A stretch of 64,000 nucleotides of DNA from Globisporangium splendens (GCA_006386115.1 VFIW01000019.1:310001-374000); one strand, 5' to 3'; shown: positions 1 through 11,564, counted from the first letter of the stretch. Made by a program: numbers and translations. Notes: generated from the sequence alone by a model not told the origin.

Positions 1-2750
1 CGCCTCCTGCAGCAGCTTGCGCTGCTCAACCAGCAATACCGGTACTTTGACTTGGAGGATGTGACGCAACTCGTCCATTGTGTCTTCGTCAATCACGTCC
101 GAGCTCGACAAATGATGGCCAAAGAGCACTTCGAAGCTCTTTTGGAGCTCCTTCAGCGTCTCCTGGATGTTGTTGCGCAGCAAACTCGTTGCACTCTCGG
201 GACATAGCGCGAGCTCCACCAGGATGAACAGAATGATACCCACGGACGTCTGCGCCAAGCTCGAGTACGACGAAATCGCGATACTCGCAGAACTGTCGGT
301 GCCTCCAGCCAGGCAAACATCTGACTGCTTCAAGAGAATGCCCGCGGCGATGAAAGCCGACACCAGACCGGCGTATGCTCCGTAGCCGCCCGAGAAGTTG
401 ACGTACATCGACACCGCTACCCAGATGAAGAGCGCGAGGTCCGACAGGACGACGTTCATGTACTTGGGGTTGCAGACCTGCGAGATGAAAAACTGGAAGA
501 CCGACGGCACGACACTCCCCGCGACAACGCCAGCCACACGGTTCACAGTCACGCTGAACGAACCACCAATGTGGTTGCCCATCACGTACGCGACGGCCGA
601 CGGCGTCGTAGCGCTGTACGCGTACACGTACACGGCGAGAAACGTACCCATGAGAATGGCCACGGTCACCTTGAACGCCGAGAGCAGCTTCAACCGCGTG
701 TAGTGGTGGCACACGAAGAAACCCTTGATGGACTTCATGATGAACGATCGCGCGCGGATGCCGTCGGCGTGCTCTTTCTCATTGTGGATGGCTTGGAACT
801 CGATCAGCGTGCTGCAGAACGAGTTGAGCGAGAACAGGAACAGGTTGAGCGGCACGTTGCCTTCGACATCCTTCGCAGTTGTCGACTTCTTGCGCAGCGT
901 TCGCTTGTGAGTAGATCGATAGCGGTGGAGCGTGCTCTCCATCTGCGTTTCCAACGTCTTGATCGACTTGAGCTCCAGATCTGTTAGCAGTAGCAACAGT
1001 ACAACCCACAAAGAACACATCAGTGGACGAGACTATACAGCCAACACGCCAAAATTCAAGTCAAACGTACGCTTGGAGGACATGTGCACTTCTTCCGAGA
1101 TCTCGTTCAGCAGATCGCCAGACCGCATTTGGATGATGTAGATCTCGCGTTGGAGCACCTTCATGTACTCGAGATGCAGGTGCTCGTACTTTTCCAGTTG
1201 CATGGCGCTGTTGAGCGACCGCAAGTCGGCGATCAGCGATCCGATGAGCCGCACGTAGTTCTTCATGACCGATCGGTTGAACTTGAGGTAGTAGTGGAAC
1301 CCGAGAAGTTGCTCCCACCACACATCGTCGAGCAGCTTGTTCATGCGCTGGTGACGAGCATTCGCGGCATCGAATTTGCGGCGCAGCTTGAGTTTGAGAA
1401 AGTTCATGTGATCCACGTTCTTGTTCTTGAAGCAGTACGAGTCGACGATGATATTGAGCAGGTCTAGGATGTCCTCGGACGCTTTTCTCGTCTCTGAACG
1501 AAGACGGTTGATCGCGCTGTTGAAGCATACAAACATGGAGTTTTCAGTTAGCTTCCCGTATGACTCAATGTACAGGAGGTAATATCAAACAAGGACTCAC
1601 AAGACTGGGTATGGAATGAACATGATGAAGAGCGAGATGAGGGTTCCGAGAAACCCAACGAGGAAGTACAGCTCCAGGTTGCGAAGGATGTTGGCGGTCT
1701 CGAAGGACGAGTCGCCCGTCGTCTTGAGCTTCGTGCCGTCCAATGGATTCGCCGGGTTGATGATCGTCAGCGCTGCGTTATGACCGACACACCAACAATG
1801 ATTAGACTCTCGAAAGACGTCAAAACTTACACAAAGGATTCGAATACTAGAGGGGAGACTCACCAAAGTACAGGTTGTTACCGAGTGCAAACTTCTTGGT
1901 GCTGTTCTCAAGCGGTAGCAGCAGGATCACGACGGTGAAGAGCATAATGAATGGCAGAATCACGTAAAAGTTGTGCGCGTTGACCCAGTAGGCGCTCGAG
2001 CTGAACGTCTTGGTGATCTTGTAGAACCCGTCGTACGGGTCCTCGGAGTTTGGGTCCGACGTGCGCACGTTGACGACAGCGAACAGGATCATGTTGTACA
2101 CGAGCGCCATGCCGACACCGTAGAACGCCTGGCACACCTGCTGGATTGTCGCGCCGACGTTCTTTTGTGCCGAAAAGATGACCGCGACGGCGCAGTAACT
2201 GAGACCGCCCAGGTAGTACCAGTCCGGGAACAGGAACCACTTCTTCGAGTCCTCGTTGTTCGGCTCGTAGTTGGAGTCGCGCGTCTGGATCGCCGACGCG
2301 ATGAGCACGCCAACGGCCACACGGATCGACATCTCGGCATTGAATAGGAACTCCGCTGCAGTGTCACACACGCAATCAAAACCACAGCTCGTAAGTTATT
2401 TGGATCCAACAGCAATGCACTGTGCAAGTGGGCAGACGTACGTGCAAAGCGCTCTTGCTTGAGGAAGCCCTTGCGGTGGTTGCCCATGTCGATGTTCATC
2501 TTGGCGTTCTTCTCGCCGAGGTCTTCGCTGCCGAACGTCATCTTGCGCACGCGCATGGCCATGGGGCTCTGCAAATCCGAGCCGCCCGCGACGCTGCCTC
2601 GACGTGCGCCGCCATCGTGCACATTCAGAGGCACCAATAAATCACTAGAGCACATGCATACACATCTAACCATGAGCCACTGAAATAAAACACACCCTAA
2701 TAATCGCATCGTACGTACTTTTGCGGACTCTTAAGGCCCCTGAAGCTCAT
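1..2750 (-). CDS. FUSC/ArAE-like multi-pass membrane protein, paralog A (3' end outside window)
   Basis: Six exons can be traced on the minus strand: 2719-2750, 2442-2644, 1864-2355, 1601-1772, 1071-1516 and 1-980, the last running off the window. Each intron (74, 86, 91, 84, 90 bp) starts GT and ends AG. The joined frame is open for 775 codons from an ATG at 2750 (MSFRGLKSPQ). The product matches the gene at 13135-17024 throughout, including the exon that begins with the LELKS motif and a late stretch reading RKLLQEA. Hydrophobic segments cluster in two halves, as in fusaric-acid-resistance/aromatic-acid-exporter-like proteins (family knowledge), so a plasma-membrane anion or organic acid transporter is inferred. 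The substrate cannot be told. The C-terminal EF-hands seen in the paralog would lie outside the window. Confidence 0.8.
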
Positions 2751-4510
2751 GGTGCTCGCTGTTTTGTGTCAATTCGCTTAGTTGCCGGATGCAGGAAGGA
2801 AGGGAAGGACGTCGTCACCAACAGAGTTGGTGCTTTCGAAAGGCTTGGAATGACCGCAAATGAGGCGTTTGACACCAATGCCCTTTGGTGGTGCTGTCTG
2901 TGGTTCAGGAATGACCACAAACTGTAAATGCGTGCGTCTCACTTGCGCAACTCGCAAACCAGAAAGCGGTTGGTGGCTCCTGACACCTCACGAGAGAGAC
3001 GTTGATTAGATTATGTGACGGAGAGCGAGTCGCACGTGACAACTGCTCGCAGAGAGCCGTGGGATACCAGCTGGAAACTCTCGCCGTGCGTTGCGTTGCG
3101 TTGCGTCCCCCTCGCGGACAAGAGCGAAACGCCTGCTGCACTGGATCGGAGGAGAAGCGGAAATGCGCGAGTGAGTGGCGACCATGAACCAGAGACCGAC
3201 GGACGCCATGAGGACTGCTTCCCTATGCCCTCTCAGATGGTAGTCAAGAAAACAGCCATCCAGGTCAGCTACGCCTCTGATTAGAGATGGCATCACAAAT
3301 GCGATCTGCTAGTCGATTAGGTATTTACAAAGGGTGTTTTCATGTAGTTTGAATGATTTTCCCATTTATTCGTCGGAAGAGTGCTTATTTATAGAGGTAG
3401 ACTGAAGTGAAGGATAACTGCGCCACAAAAGTTTTCGTCCTATCATCCAAAGGATCCATCCGGTACCTGCTTGTTTGAATCATCTTCTTTTTTTTGGAGG
3501 GTGCTGGGACAAGACGGGAGGGGTTTGGGGCAATTGGCAATTGCATCGGGTTCTCGAAAAGCAGGCAGCATCACCCAACTCGCATTACTATCGCAATACA
3601 TGATGCCAAATGTTTCCCTACACTGTGGACAGTGCAACGGGATGGCTTCATTTCCAAGTATGGGTTTTTGAAAATGCGAGTACTGCCATATATATTTGAG
3701 AACACGATGCAAAGAGCATTACAACGTGACGTTTGTATCCTACCCCAAAATGTTCTATGGAAGGATACGTACAATAAGCTTCGATTAAGGGAGCATGACA
3801 TCTGTCGTCGCACCTTCTTTGTGCTGCATCCCGTCACTAGTCCCAACACTCGCTAAATACGGAAATATACTGTTTTTTGTATCCAATTTTTGTCGACACC
3901 TCCCTTATTTATGGTATGCCACATGCATGTGCACGGCAGATAGCCTACGCCACCACAATTTGTGGCTTCTTCAAACGATGGCGCAAGTTGCTGGTGGATG
4001 GTGTGCGGCGCAGTTGCGATTGCTGCATGAGCACTCCGAGGTGTAGTTGCTGCGCATCCTCTGTTTAAACTTCGGACTCTCTGTCATTATTTTATCAGGA
4101 CACGAACGATGGAGATTCGAGTGCATTTCATGACCGATTCTCATCCAGGCACGTGTCAGCACTTTTGAGTAAATCCACATGATGAGTGTAATAGAACGGC
4201 TTTCGCTTTCGTTCACAATCGTGCTGAGAAAAGCGGCCGTGGATCAGTGTCAGTCAATGTGGCACTGGAGTCTGGATCTGCGTCCATTGCGTGTCGTTCT
4301 CAAAGACACGACCATCAGTATTTCCAGGCTCGAGCATGCACACTTGAATTCAAGTAACTGCAACCCTCTTGCCCGTTCATGAGCGATAAACAACAATGGA
4401 TGTGTCCATTGTGGATCAAAATACGCATTGATATACACTACTAGCACTCAAGAGTGCCTCACTTGCATTTGCGTCAAATTTAACCAGGTTTTGACTTACA
4501 GCATTATTGT
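2751..4510. other. intergenic, no gene supported
   Basis: This stretch holds only short overlapping frames on both strands without recognisable motifs or consistent splice sites. It separates the 5' end of the FUSC-like gene from the 3' end of the reductase fragment. I see nothing else in it. Confidence 0.6.
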
Positions 4511-5768
4511 TCAGTCATGGAAATCCATCCGATGGAAGTAGTACGTGGTCTGTCCATCCAGTTCTTTCGCAGCCTCCACAGCAGCCTCCGACATCGTCAC
4601 AAACGCTGGCGATCCACATGCGAACACGCCGACGGGCTCGGCCGCGTACGCGTAGTAGCATTTCGCGACGCTCGCCATGAACTTGTCCAGATCTGGATCG
4701 AGCGACACGATGTGGAGCTTCTCCAAGATGTCTGGCTCCGCCATCTCGGTGGTCCTCGCAGTGGATGGTGGCATTGCCAAAGGCTGAGGATTCGACCGAA
4801 GCGAGTTCATCTCCGTCCACGCCGTCCTCGTGCTCGTGGTCGGATCACTCAGCGTGCTGCTAGGTGCTTGCCGATCACACTCCAAGTCGTAGGTCTGCTG
4901 TCGTGGTCTGCTACTGGCATTTCGTTTGCGCTGCACCCAGCGACCCAGTTCCTCGTAGCCGATGACAACGCAGACGCTGAAGCAGCCTAGGAGGATCACG
5001 ACGACGCACGCGATCCGATGCAGCGGACGGAACATCCCGTCTTCTTCTTCTGCGTCGCCGCCAAAGATGCCGCTCCCGTGTACGTGGTCTTGCCATTCGA
5101 CGTGCACAGCGAACGCCACAGTCGTGGTGACCACAATGATCAGCCCAAGGACTTTCAACAGCGGGGTCGCAAGTGCCGCATGGAAAGGCTGCGACCGAAA
5201 ACCAAAGCAGCCACTTTTGTTCTGGGACGGCCATTGTTTCTTCTCCCCTGCTTCCATGTCGACCACGTGACCTTGACGGCCGCAGTCCTCGTCGTCTTTG
5301 TTCTTGCCTTTTCCACCTGAAAGCACAAAGTTGCAGGGCGGAGGACACGTGTACTTGATTTCCTGGAGCGTCGGCACTTTCGTCAAGAACAAGCGGAGGC
5401 GAAAGTGTTTCTCACTCGGATCCCACGCGCGGATCTCCATCAGCAGTGGCTCAAACTCATGAAACAGGCAAACGTCCTGGCAGACCCAGAGGAACCACAC
5501 TTGGGTGTGCGTGCCGTCGACGTCCGTGCCAGCAGAATAGCGCTTTGCGCTGAGGAAGAGCTCCTCGAGCATGGCGATGACTCCCGTGGCGCCGATGCCT
5601 TCCGCGAACAGCACGACGCAGCCGTACTGTTCGTAGTAACTTGAGTGCGATGGTCCATAGAACCCGTCGGCGTAGACTGCGGGGGCTTCCTGGGTCGCGT
5701 ACGCGAGCTTGCTCAGGTCGAAAAACGAGTCCGTCCAGTCCCCAGGACCAGCTTGAACCAAAACTGGG
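4511..5768 (-). pseudogene. ferric reductase / NADPH oxidase C-terminal NAD-binding fragment, 5' truncated
   Basis: The frame gives about 416 residues that match only the C-terminal half of the FRO/NOX superfamily. It begins with a GPGDWT strand from the end of the FAD-binding domain, then DGFYGPS near residue 32, AEGIGATG near 53 (the NADPH glycine loop), CGSP near 382 and an aromatic tail FHRMDFHD. Two hydrophobic helices (about 198-221 and 250-268) sit inside the NAD-binding part, a layout known from plant-type FRO ferric reductases. The haem-binding membrane domain and most of the FAD domain are missing. There is no in-frame ATG at the front; a possible splice acceptor (CCCAG) sits at about 5769-5773, but no upstream exon of the family is visible before the LINE that begins at 5889. 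Either the gene is a relic or its upstream exons were lost. Confidence 0.65.
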
Positions 5769-5874
5769 CACAGTCATGCTGTCCTTTCTTATGTGAGTGT
5801 TGGTTGTTCATGTGACGCGACGGTGCAGCAAGGTGGCACGAAGGAAGCTGTTGCCTTCAGCTCACTATCACGGC

Positions 5875-5888
5875 GACTCCTGCTGCTT
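5875..5888. repeat. LINE target-site duplication, 3' side of element
   Basis: GACTCCTGCTGCTT occurs here and again at 9168-9181, exactly bracketing the LINE. A 14-base perfect direct repeat at both element ends is the expected footprint of target-primed reverse transcription. Confidence 0.7.
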
Positions 5889-8723
5889 TATATCTTTATA
5901 AGGTGAGGTATATTTAGGTTCATCTTCGTGACCTACAATATCCATTCTCCTACCTAATCTTCATTGCGAATTTCATACAGGAGTGTAAATGTGTCTATAG
6001 CGCGGATTGCAATAGATCACTTCTGAATGCTAAATAATCTTTGACCAGGATGGCAGTTCTCTGGTCCAGTGGGCTGCTTGTGTTGCCAAGCCCTTGGGTT
6101 TTCGACTTCTCATAAGCCAATGCATGCGTCGTTGTCAAGATCCCGGGTGAGATGTGAAAGCAGCTCTTGAGTTGGGCACGTGAACCTGCGTGAGGTTCCG
6201 GTATCCCTGGCTAGGTTGGGAGGTGAGTCAGCCATCTGGTGAGGCAAGGAGTGATGGACCATCTAGATGTTCGATGCAATCACGCGAGTCGTCGACTGGT
6301 GGTATAAAACGTGCAAAGCGGTGCATGTCGGAGGGGGGGGACGATGCATCTCTGTGGGGAGATAAAGTGCACTGTCTCCAATCACGTACAAAGGTTGAAG
6401 TGACTGCGTTGGGATTTCGGAGTCATGTATGAGACCCCCGACGTACTCGGCAAAAGTTGGTGGTCGGTCCTTCATGCTATACGCCATGCGCGCGGCCCAA
6501 ATTAAACGGCTGTGTGCCGGTCATCATGGACACGCACGAAAGTGATCCAGTCCCTCCTGGTCCTGGATTGCCCGCGTGAGCCACAGCGAAAAAACAGGTA
6601 AACGACGCGGGATCACTGGGAGTACAAGGGGATGGCGTCGGTTTGGCTGAGAAAGCAGTCGACATATGCCTTGAGAACTGTCGCAACCGTGTGACCGTCC
6701 GAGTCTCCAGCTTGCGCTTCAGCGAGTCGTGTGAGGTTTCGCATTCCTGCCTCTAATCTGGTCATCATGATCGCCATCTCAGCAGTCAATTCGATTGGAT
6801 CCGAATCCATGCGTCGCAGATGCGCACACCAAATGGCATGTATGAGCGACGCGCTCATATATCGCCACAGCATGTGTGCGACGGAATAGAGGTGATCTTG
6901 ATGTTCATTGGAGAACCTGTGTCCGATAATGTGTCTCTTGATCGTGGTCCATGCACGCTTTGGAGTATCTGGTAGATCCAGACTGAAGATCCAGGTTGCG
7001 GGGTCGTGACCAGGAGTGATTCCGATCTTCGCCCATAGCGCATAAACGTAGTCCACACCAGTTTGGCTTTCGGACACTCCCAGAATAGATGTTGAACAGA
7101 AGAGTGGACAACTTGGGAGCATTCGGGATTCGAGCAGGATAGATCAGCTTTCTCATAGTTCCACATGGAGAGTCGGTTGGCTTTCAGCCGGAGAAGAGTC
7201 TGAGCCGTATAAACCGCAATCCCTGGGATGTTGTGTAATTCGCTCCACTGGATTAATTGCAGTCCTGGCCACAGAGATCCTGCTGTTTGGACAGCTTTGT
7301 TGACTGCTGCATCTCGAGTATCTTTGCCAATTTGTGTCCTCGCTGCTGCAACTTGTTGCCGATAGAAAGATCTGGTCGTATTGTATCGTCCGTTGCCACC
7401 CCATAGTTGCACGATTCTTGTGAAACGTGGATGTGCATGGAACGACACCTTCTGCCCGTTCAAGTCTCTTGTTGCCATGATGTCACAGTCCATTGCGGAG
7501 TGAACTGTATGCGTAGCTTTGACTAGGGTCGTGTCGACGTGGGTCAGAGTTGCTTCACTGGTGTGCAGATGCCATTCGTGGTTATAATGACGTTGCCCGT
7601 TGTACAGCCGAAGCACATTTGTTTGCTGTGGTCGATACAGAAGCTGTGGGAAGTTGGATACCAACGTAGCACATAACCGCTCGAGCGCTCGAATAGACGG
7701 CCGGGAGAATCCGGAGATTCCACATGTTGGGATGAAGTTAAGCACTCCTGGTCTTATCCACTCCCATCGAAGTATGTCACCCAGTTGTGCTGTTCCAACT
7801 GATAATGATGTGTGAGCAAGTTTGTAAGGGGAGCCGTTGGAATCAAGAAGCCACCCATCTGCAGTTGAGGTCATGTATGGCAGCCATTCTGCACAGAATG
7901 TCCCACGTAGCTTTCGTCCTTCAGCGATGATACCTGGAAGCCTGTCAGACATTTTAGAGCTGAGGTCGATCTGGAACACATCGCCTCCCATTGAGTCTGC
8001 ACAATTGTCGACTTGAAGTGCTCGTAACACCAACGTACATTATCACGTTCTCTGGGCTCATAGGGTCGAGAATGGAGCGACGCACACAATGCTGCGCCAG
8101 TTGTCCACATGTTATCACGAAGCTGGAGTGGCCGCCTTGGAATTGCATCGAGCGGCGTGATGTACGTCGAAGAAGCCCTTGTGTTGTGCAGCAAGATTTC
8201 CCAATGACCTGATCGATGTGAGAGGTTGTGATTGCCCATTTGGAGACTGCTGTGGCACTCATCGTCATCAGCTCAGTTCTGATGTTGGGTACTGACAAGC
8301 CTCCATTCATTTTTTTGAGTTCAGCTTGCTCTTCCTTCATCCACGGTTTCGCAGGCTTACCATTCCTTGAGCCCCAGACAAATTGTTTCACTAGGTCGTG
8401 TAGCTGATTGACAATAGCCGTAGAGGGCCAGGAGTGCCTGGCCACGTAAAGCACTTTGGGTATGATGACGGCACTGGCAATTGCTGCGCGTTGGGCGACA
8501 GAGTGAGTTTTGAGACGCGCAAGTCGAAGTCTGACACGTAAGGCTTGGATGCACTTGGACCAGTTACTTGCATTCGAAGGCGTTTGTCCGACTTGGATGC
8601 CGAGGTAGCGGCAATGTTCCTCACGTTGTAGCACATGAATGTCACTGACTGACTCTTCGGTGGAGCTATATTCCTTGTTCAGCGGTAATACTGCAGATTT
8701 GTGCCGATTGACTCGAAGCCCAG

Positions 8724-8738
8724 AAGCTGCTCCATATT
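8724..8738. repeat. target-site duplication of nested LINE tail (copy 1)
   Basis: AAGCTGCTCCATATT is repeated perfectly at 9059-9073. Removing one copy and the DNA between them restores a continuous RT reading frame (DKYG-AASGLRVN), which proves where the insertion happened. Confidence 0.85.
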
Positions 8739-9058
8739 ATCTTTATCTTTATAAGGTGAGGTATATTTAGGTTCATCTTCGTGACCTACAATATCCATTC
8801 TCCTAACTAATCTTCATTGCGAATTTCATCTAGGAGTGTAAATGTGTCTACAGCGAGGATTGCAATAGATCACTTCTGAATGCTAAATAATCTTTGACCA
8901 GGATGGCATGTTCTCTTGGTCCTATGTGAGGCTGCCTTGTGTTGTCCAATGACCTTGGGTCTTCCGAACTTCGCACAAGCCAATGCATTACGTCGTTGTC
9001 AAGATCCTGGGTGAGATTGTTGAAAGCAGCTCTATCCTGGACACAATATGGAGCAACT
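8739..9058 (-). mobile_element. nested LINE 3'-end fragment with inverted target scrap
   Basis: About 295 bp (8739-9033) is closely similar to the 3' terminus of the host LINE (5889-6172), in the same orientation, and ends in a comparable AAGATA-type tail. Similarity to the outer copy stops after AAAGCAGCTCT. The remaining 25 bases at the 5' junction (9034-9058) are instead an inverted copy of the neighbouring target sequence, so 9034-9055 can pair with 9063-9083. A 15-bp target duplication flanks the whole insertion. This is a severely 5'-truncated insertion of the same family, or a SINE sharing its tail, with a junction rearrangement. Confidence 0.75.
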
Positions 9059-9073
9059 AAGCTGCTCCATATT
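9059..9073. repeat. target-site duplication of nested LINE tail (copy 2)
   Basis: Second perfect copy of AAGCTGCTCCATATT (first at 8724-8738). Confidence 0.85.
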
Positions 9074-9167
9074 TGTCCAGGATTACAAACACGGCGTTAA
9101 TATCCTTGGGATCGCTAAGATAATGGTCGTGTCGTCTGCGTATCCTCCAAGTCTAACCTCAGTTGCG

Positions 9168-9181
9168 GACTCCTGCTGCTT
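9168..9181. repeat. LINE target-site duplication, 5' side of element
   Basis: Second perfect copy of GACTCCTGCTGCTT (first at 5875-5888). Confidence 0.7.
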
Positions 9182-9390
9182 GCTACATCGCGTATTCTTA
9201 CTCGAACAACGTTGTAATTGACAGCATGCTTACTGTCAATGAGTCGATTGTAGGAGGGTTTGTGGTCTGATGAAGCATCAAGCTCGATGGCAAGAACACG
9301 AGCAACTTCAATTTGTTGAGGAAGCGCACGTACCGGGTATTCATTGCAAGACGCCAGTCCAAGTCCAAGTTTAAACTTCAGAACCCACAC
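9182..9390 (-). other. open reading fragment interrupted by the LINE
   Basis: A minus-strand frame runs from about 9390 to the LINE insertion point without a stop (motifs RALPQQIEVA, LIDSKHAVNYNV). The same reading frame continues on the other side of the element at 5888 for roughly 30 codons (AGC AGG AGT is in phase on both sides). No family is recognised and there is no convincing ATG. It may be a piece of an older gene or element that the LINE entered, or simply an open stretch. Confidence 0.3.
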
Positions 9391-9694
9391 AGCATGCTTG
9401 TGGCGTTGTCACCATAGCAGTACTCCGCTGCCTTGTGTCTTTTCTTTTTTTCTTGCACTTAGCCGCGGTATCTAATTGTGGCAAGCAGTTGGGCACAAAG
9501 CTGCTTCACCGCCGAGTTGACAAACGGTTAAATAGGCATAAGAAACTCCAGATGGAGAAAAGAATTCACCAGTTGCTTAACAGGGATGAGTGGTGATGAC
9601 ATGGGCATGATGTGCGCGACACTACCTTAACCAGTGCATTTTTCATGTCGGAGATGATACCAAATGTTGTTGAAGTGTCGGAGAATGGGTCGAT
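9391..9694. other. intergenic, no gene supported
   Basis: Region 3' of the ACR3 gene. Nothing with coding character is seen. Confidence 0.5.
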
Positions 9695-10885
9695 CTACAC
9701 CGCGGTGTGGATCTGGTAGTGTCCTTGCGATTCCATATCAACGACGGGGCTCTTGTTACCTTCAAGCTCCCGCTCCGCATTTTGACTCTGGTCCGCGACG
9801 AAAAGCACTTTCTTGAACCAGAACGCCAAGTACACGAGCACGAGCATCGTCGGGATCTCAATGAGCGCTCCGACGACGCTCATCAGCGCCGAGTCCGACT
9901 TGAGTCCGAACGTCGCAACCGCGACGGCGAGCGCTAGCTCAAAGTTGTTGCTCGCAGCCGTGAAAGAGAGCGCGACGCTCTGTTCGTACGTGGCTCCGAA
10001 CTTGGCGCTCAGATAGAACGACGCGATGAACATGAAGAAAAAGTAGAGCAACAGCGGCACTGCCGCGTAGACCACTTTACTGATGTTGTCCGTGATGCGC
10101 GCGCTCTGGGACGAAAACAGCACAACGATCGTGAACAGCAGCGCGATGAGCGTGAGCACACCGATGCGTGGCGTAAAAGTGGAAAAGTACCACGTAGTCC
10201 CTTTGGTTTTCGTCAGCATGAACCACGTGAGCAATGCCAGCGTGAACGGCACGCCCATGTAAATGCCGACGTTCTTGGTGACTTCACCGATGGACACGTG
10301 CACTTCGGATGCTTCGATGCCCATGTGTCGCGGGAGCTCGTTGATAAAGAGACTCGCGTACGGTGAGTAGAGCGCGAGCGTGAGCACCGAGTTGACGCCG
10401 ACGATCGCGGCGCAGTACTCGCTGTCACCGCCCGCGAGCGCATTCCACACGACGACCATCGCGATACAGCGGGCACAGCCGACGAGACTGAGTCCCGTCA
10501 TGTACCCGACGTCGTCATTGAAGAACGCGGCCGAGAGTAGATACATTACCACAGGTCCGATAATCCAATTCTGCACACTCGTCAAGATCAGCAGCTTCCG
10601 GTTCGCAAACACGCGCCAGACCAAGTTCCAGCGCACTTTGCTTAGCGGCGGGTACATCATCACGATGAGCCCGATGGCGACGAACACGTTCGTGCTGCCG
10701 ACGGTCGTATCGTCGATGAAGTCCTGCACCGCCGAGATCTGACCGAGCCCCAGACCGAGCCCTGCAGCCAGGAGGATCCAGAGCGTCAGGAACCGGTCCA
10801 AGAACGAGAGCTTCATCAGCAGCCCCTTGTCGTCATCCGCCGAGACATCTTCGTGCTGGGCATCGTGGGGTTGCGAGTCGCGCAT
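9695..10885 (-). CDS. ACR3: ACR3-family arsenite efflux transporter
   Basis: The single-exon gene encodes 396 residues from an ATG at 10885. It is an ACR3-type member of the bile/arsenite/riboflavin transporter superfamily: about ten hydrophobic helices, the family motif GCARCIAMVVVWN (residues 136-148) with the conserved cysteine of the fourth helix, and a late SFTAASNNFELALAVA segment that in this family forms the discontinuous helix. ACR3 proteins export arsenite (and sometimes antimonite) across the plasma or vacuolar membrane. The N-terminal 20 residues and the C-terminal 30 are charged and presumably cytosolic. Length is normal for the family. An arsH relic lies about 24 kb away at 34576-34830, so the two arsenic genes are not adjacent. 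Single-exon structure and patchy eukaryotic distribution leave bacterial or fungal origin open. Confidence 0.9.
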   Translation of the reverse strand: MRDSQPHDAQHEDVSADDDKGLLMKLSFLDRFLTLWILLAAGLGLGLGQISAVQDFIDDTTVGSTNVFVAIGLIVMMYPPLSKVRWNLVWRVFANRKLLILTSVQNWIIGPVVMYLLSAAFFNDDVGYMTGLSLVGCARCIAMVVVWNALAGGDSEYCAAIVGVNSVLTLALYSPYASLFINELPRHMGIEASEVHVSIGEVTKNVGIYMGVPFTLALLTWFMLTKTKGTTWYFSTFTPRIGVLTLIALLFTIVVLFSSQSARITDNISKVVYAAVPLLLYFFFMFIASFYLSAKFGATYEQSVALSFTAASNNFELALAVAVATFGLKSDSALMSVVGALIEIPTMLVLVYLAFWFKKVLFVADQSQNAERELEGNKSPVVDMESQGHYQIHTAV

Positions 10886-11564
10886 GACTGGTTACGCTGG
10901 GCTGGGCAGGCGGATACCTGGGTGGAGGCTTGTCGTTGTCACGTGCAGCAGGTAGAGCGCGTAGACGCTGGCGAATTGCGGAATGAATGAAGAAAACGCC
11001 AGCGGCGGCTGGCGCATTTGGCGGCATGTTCGTGTGTGCGGTCAAGCAATGTCGTACCTCTCGAGATGTGGTAAGACACCCTTTCGGACAGGGGCTTCTA
11101 ATAAAGCTAGAGACTACTAATCGAGGCAAGTGAGCTGGATGGGTTCAGCAGAGTGAAGGTGCGGACCAAAATGACGATCATCACGTTGCCGCCCGAAAAT
11201 TGTACAAAAGAGATTGCGATGCGCTTGACGAAGCGCATGCGGTTGGACGCGCGCATGGTATTGTGCATACGCCACCACAGTGCGTAGGCCGAAGCTGGCA
11301 CGCGCTCTCTATTTACCTCTCTCTTCTATAAGATTGATGCCTAGATATTCACGGTTTCCATGCAACGCGCGACTCGACGAGGCGCAACAGGCCGTGAAAC
11401 GTGTGAGCTGCGCCTCTCTGCTTTACTTTATTCTACGCACATAGCGCACCGCCTATTTCAATGCGTCACCCTGTTTTCTTTATAGCATACTCAAAATAAC
11501 CAACGAAGAAAGCAATTTGTAGCAGAGAAATCGAGCAGCAACATCACTCATGCTGCACGCTGAT
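10886..11564. other. intergenic between ACR3 and PX-like gene
   Basis: The 5' flank of ACR3 and the 3' flank of the PX-like gene. A 64-codon minus-strand frame at 11107-11301 has no recognisable motif and is not called. Confidence 0.5.

Larger units (their letters stand above)
6613..9165 (-). pseudogene. LINE reverse transcriptase remnant, frameshifted
   Basis: The coding remnant covers the end of the RT palm (YADD), the thumb and the C-terminal zf-RVT region. It is broken at least three times by frameshifts: one base lost near 9115-9125 between YADD-TTIIL and SDPKDINAV, one change within the overlap at 7954-8033, and one near 7050-7120. It is also interrupted by the nested insertion at 8739-9058. 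The last frame closes at 6613. The endonuclease and N-terminal ORF1 typical of LINEs are absent. The recognised family features are the YADD box, the SGLRVN..KS motif and the C..C...H....C zinc region. Confidence 0.75.
5889..9167 (-). mobile_element. decayed, 5'-truncated LINE (non-LTR retrotransposon)
   Basis: The 3.28 kb element is read on the minus strand and is flanked by the 14-base duplication GACTCCTGCTGCTT. It starts inside the reverse transcriptase domain just before a YADD active-site motif (9131-9142), followed by the RT thumb signatures ASGLRVN and RYLGIQVG and a zinc-knuckle region (CSNPEC then HLFWEC, near 7085-7150). After the coding part comes about 700 bp of 3' untranslated sequence ending in an AT-rich tail (TTATAAAGATATA on the minus strand). 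A second copy of the last ~290 bp of the same family is nested inside (8739-9058). Loss of the 5' end plus several frameshifts show it is dead. Confidence 0.8.

Noticed and set aside
5889..9033. Direct repeats at 5889-6172 and 8739-9033 as LTRs of one element
   Set aside because: The inner copy has its own 15-bp target duplication and lies inside the RT frame, and the RT is of LINE type, so the repeats are element tails rather than LTRs.
11107..11301. 64-codon minus-strand frame upstream of ACR3
   Set aside because: It is short, has no motif and no splice partner.
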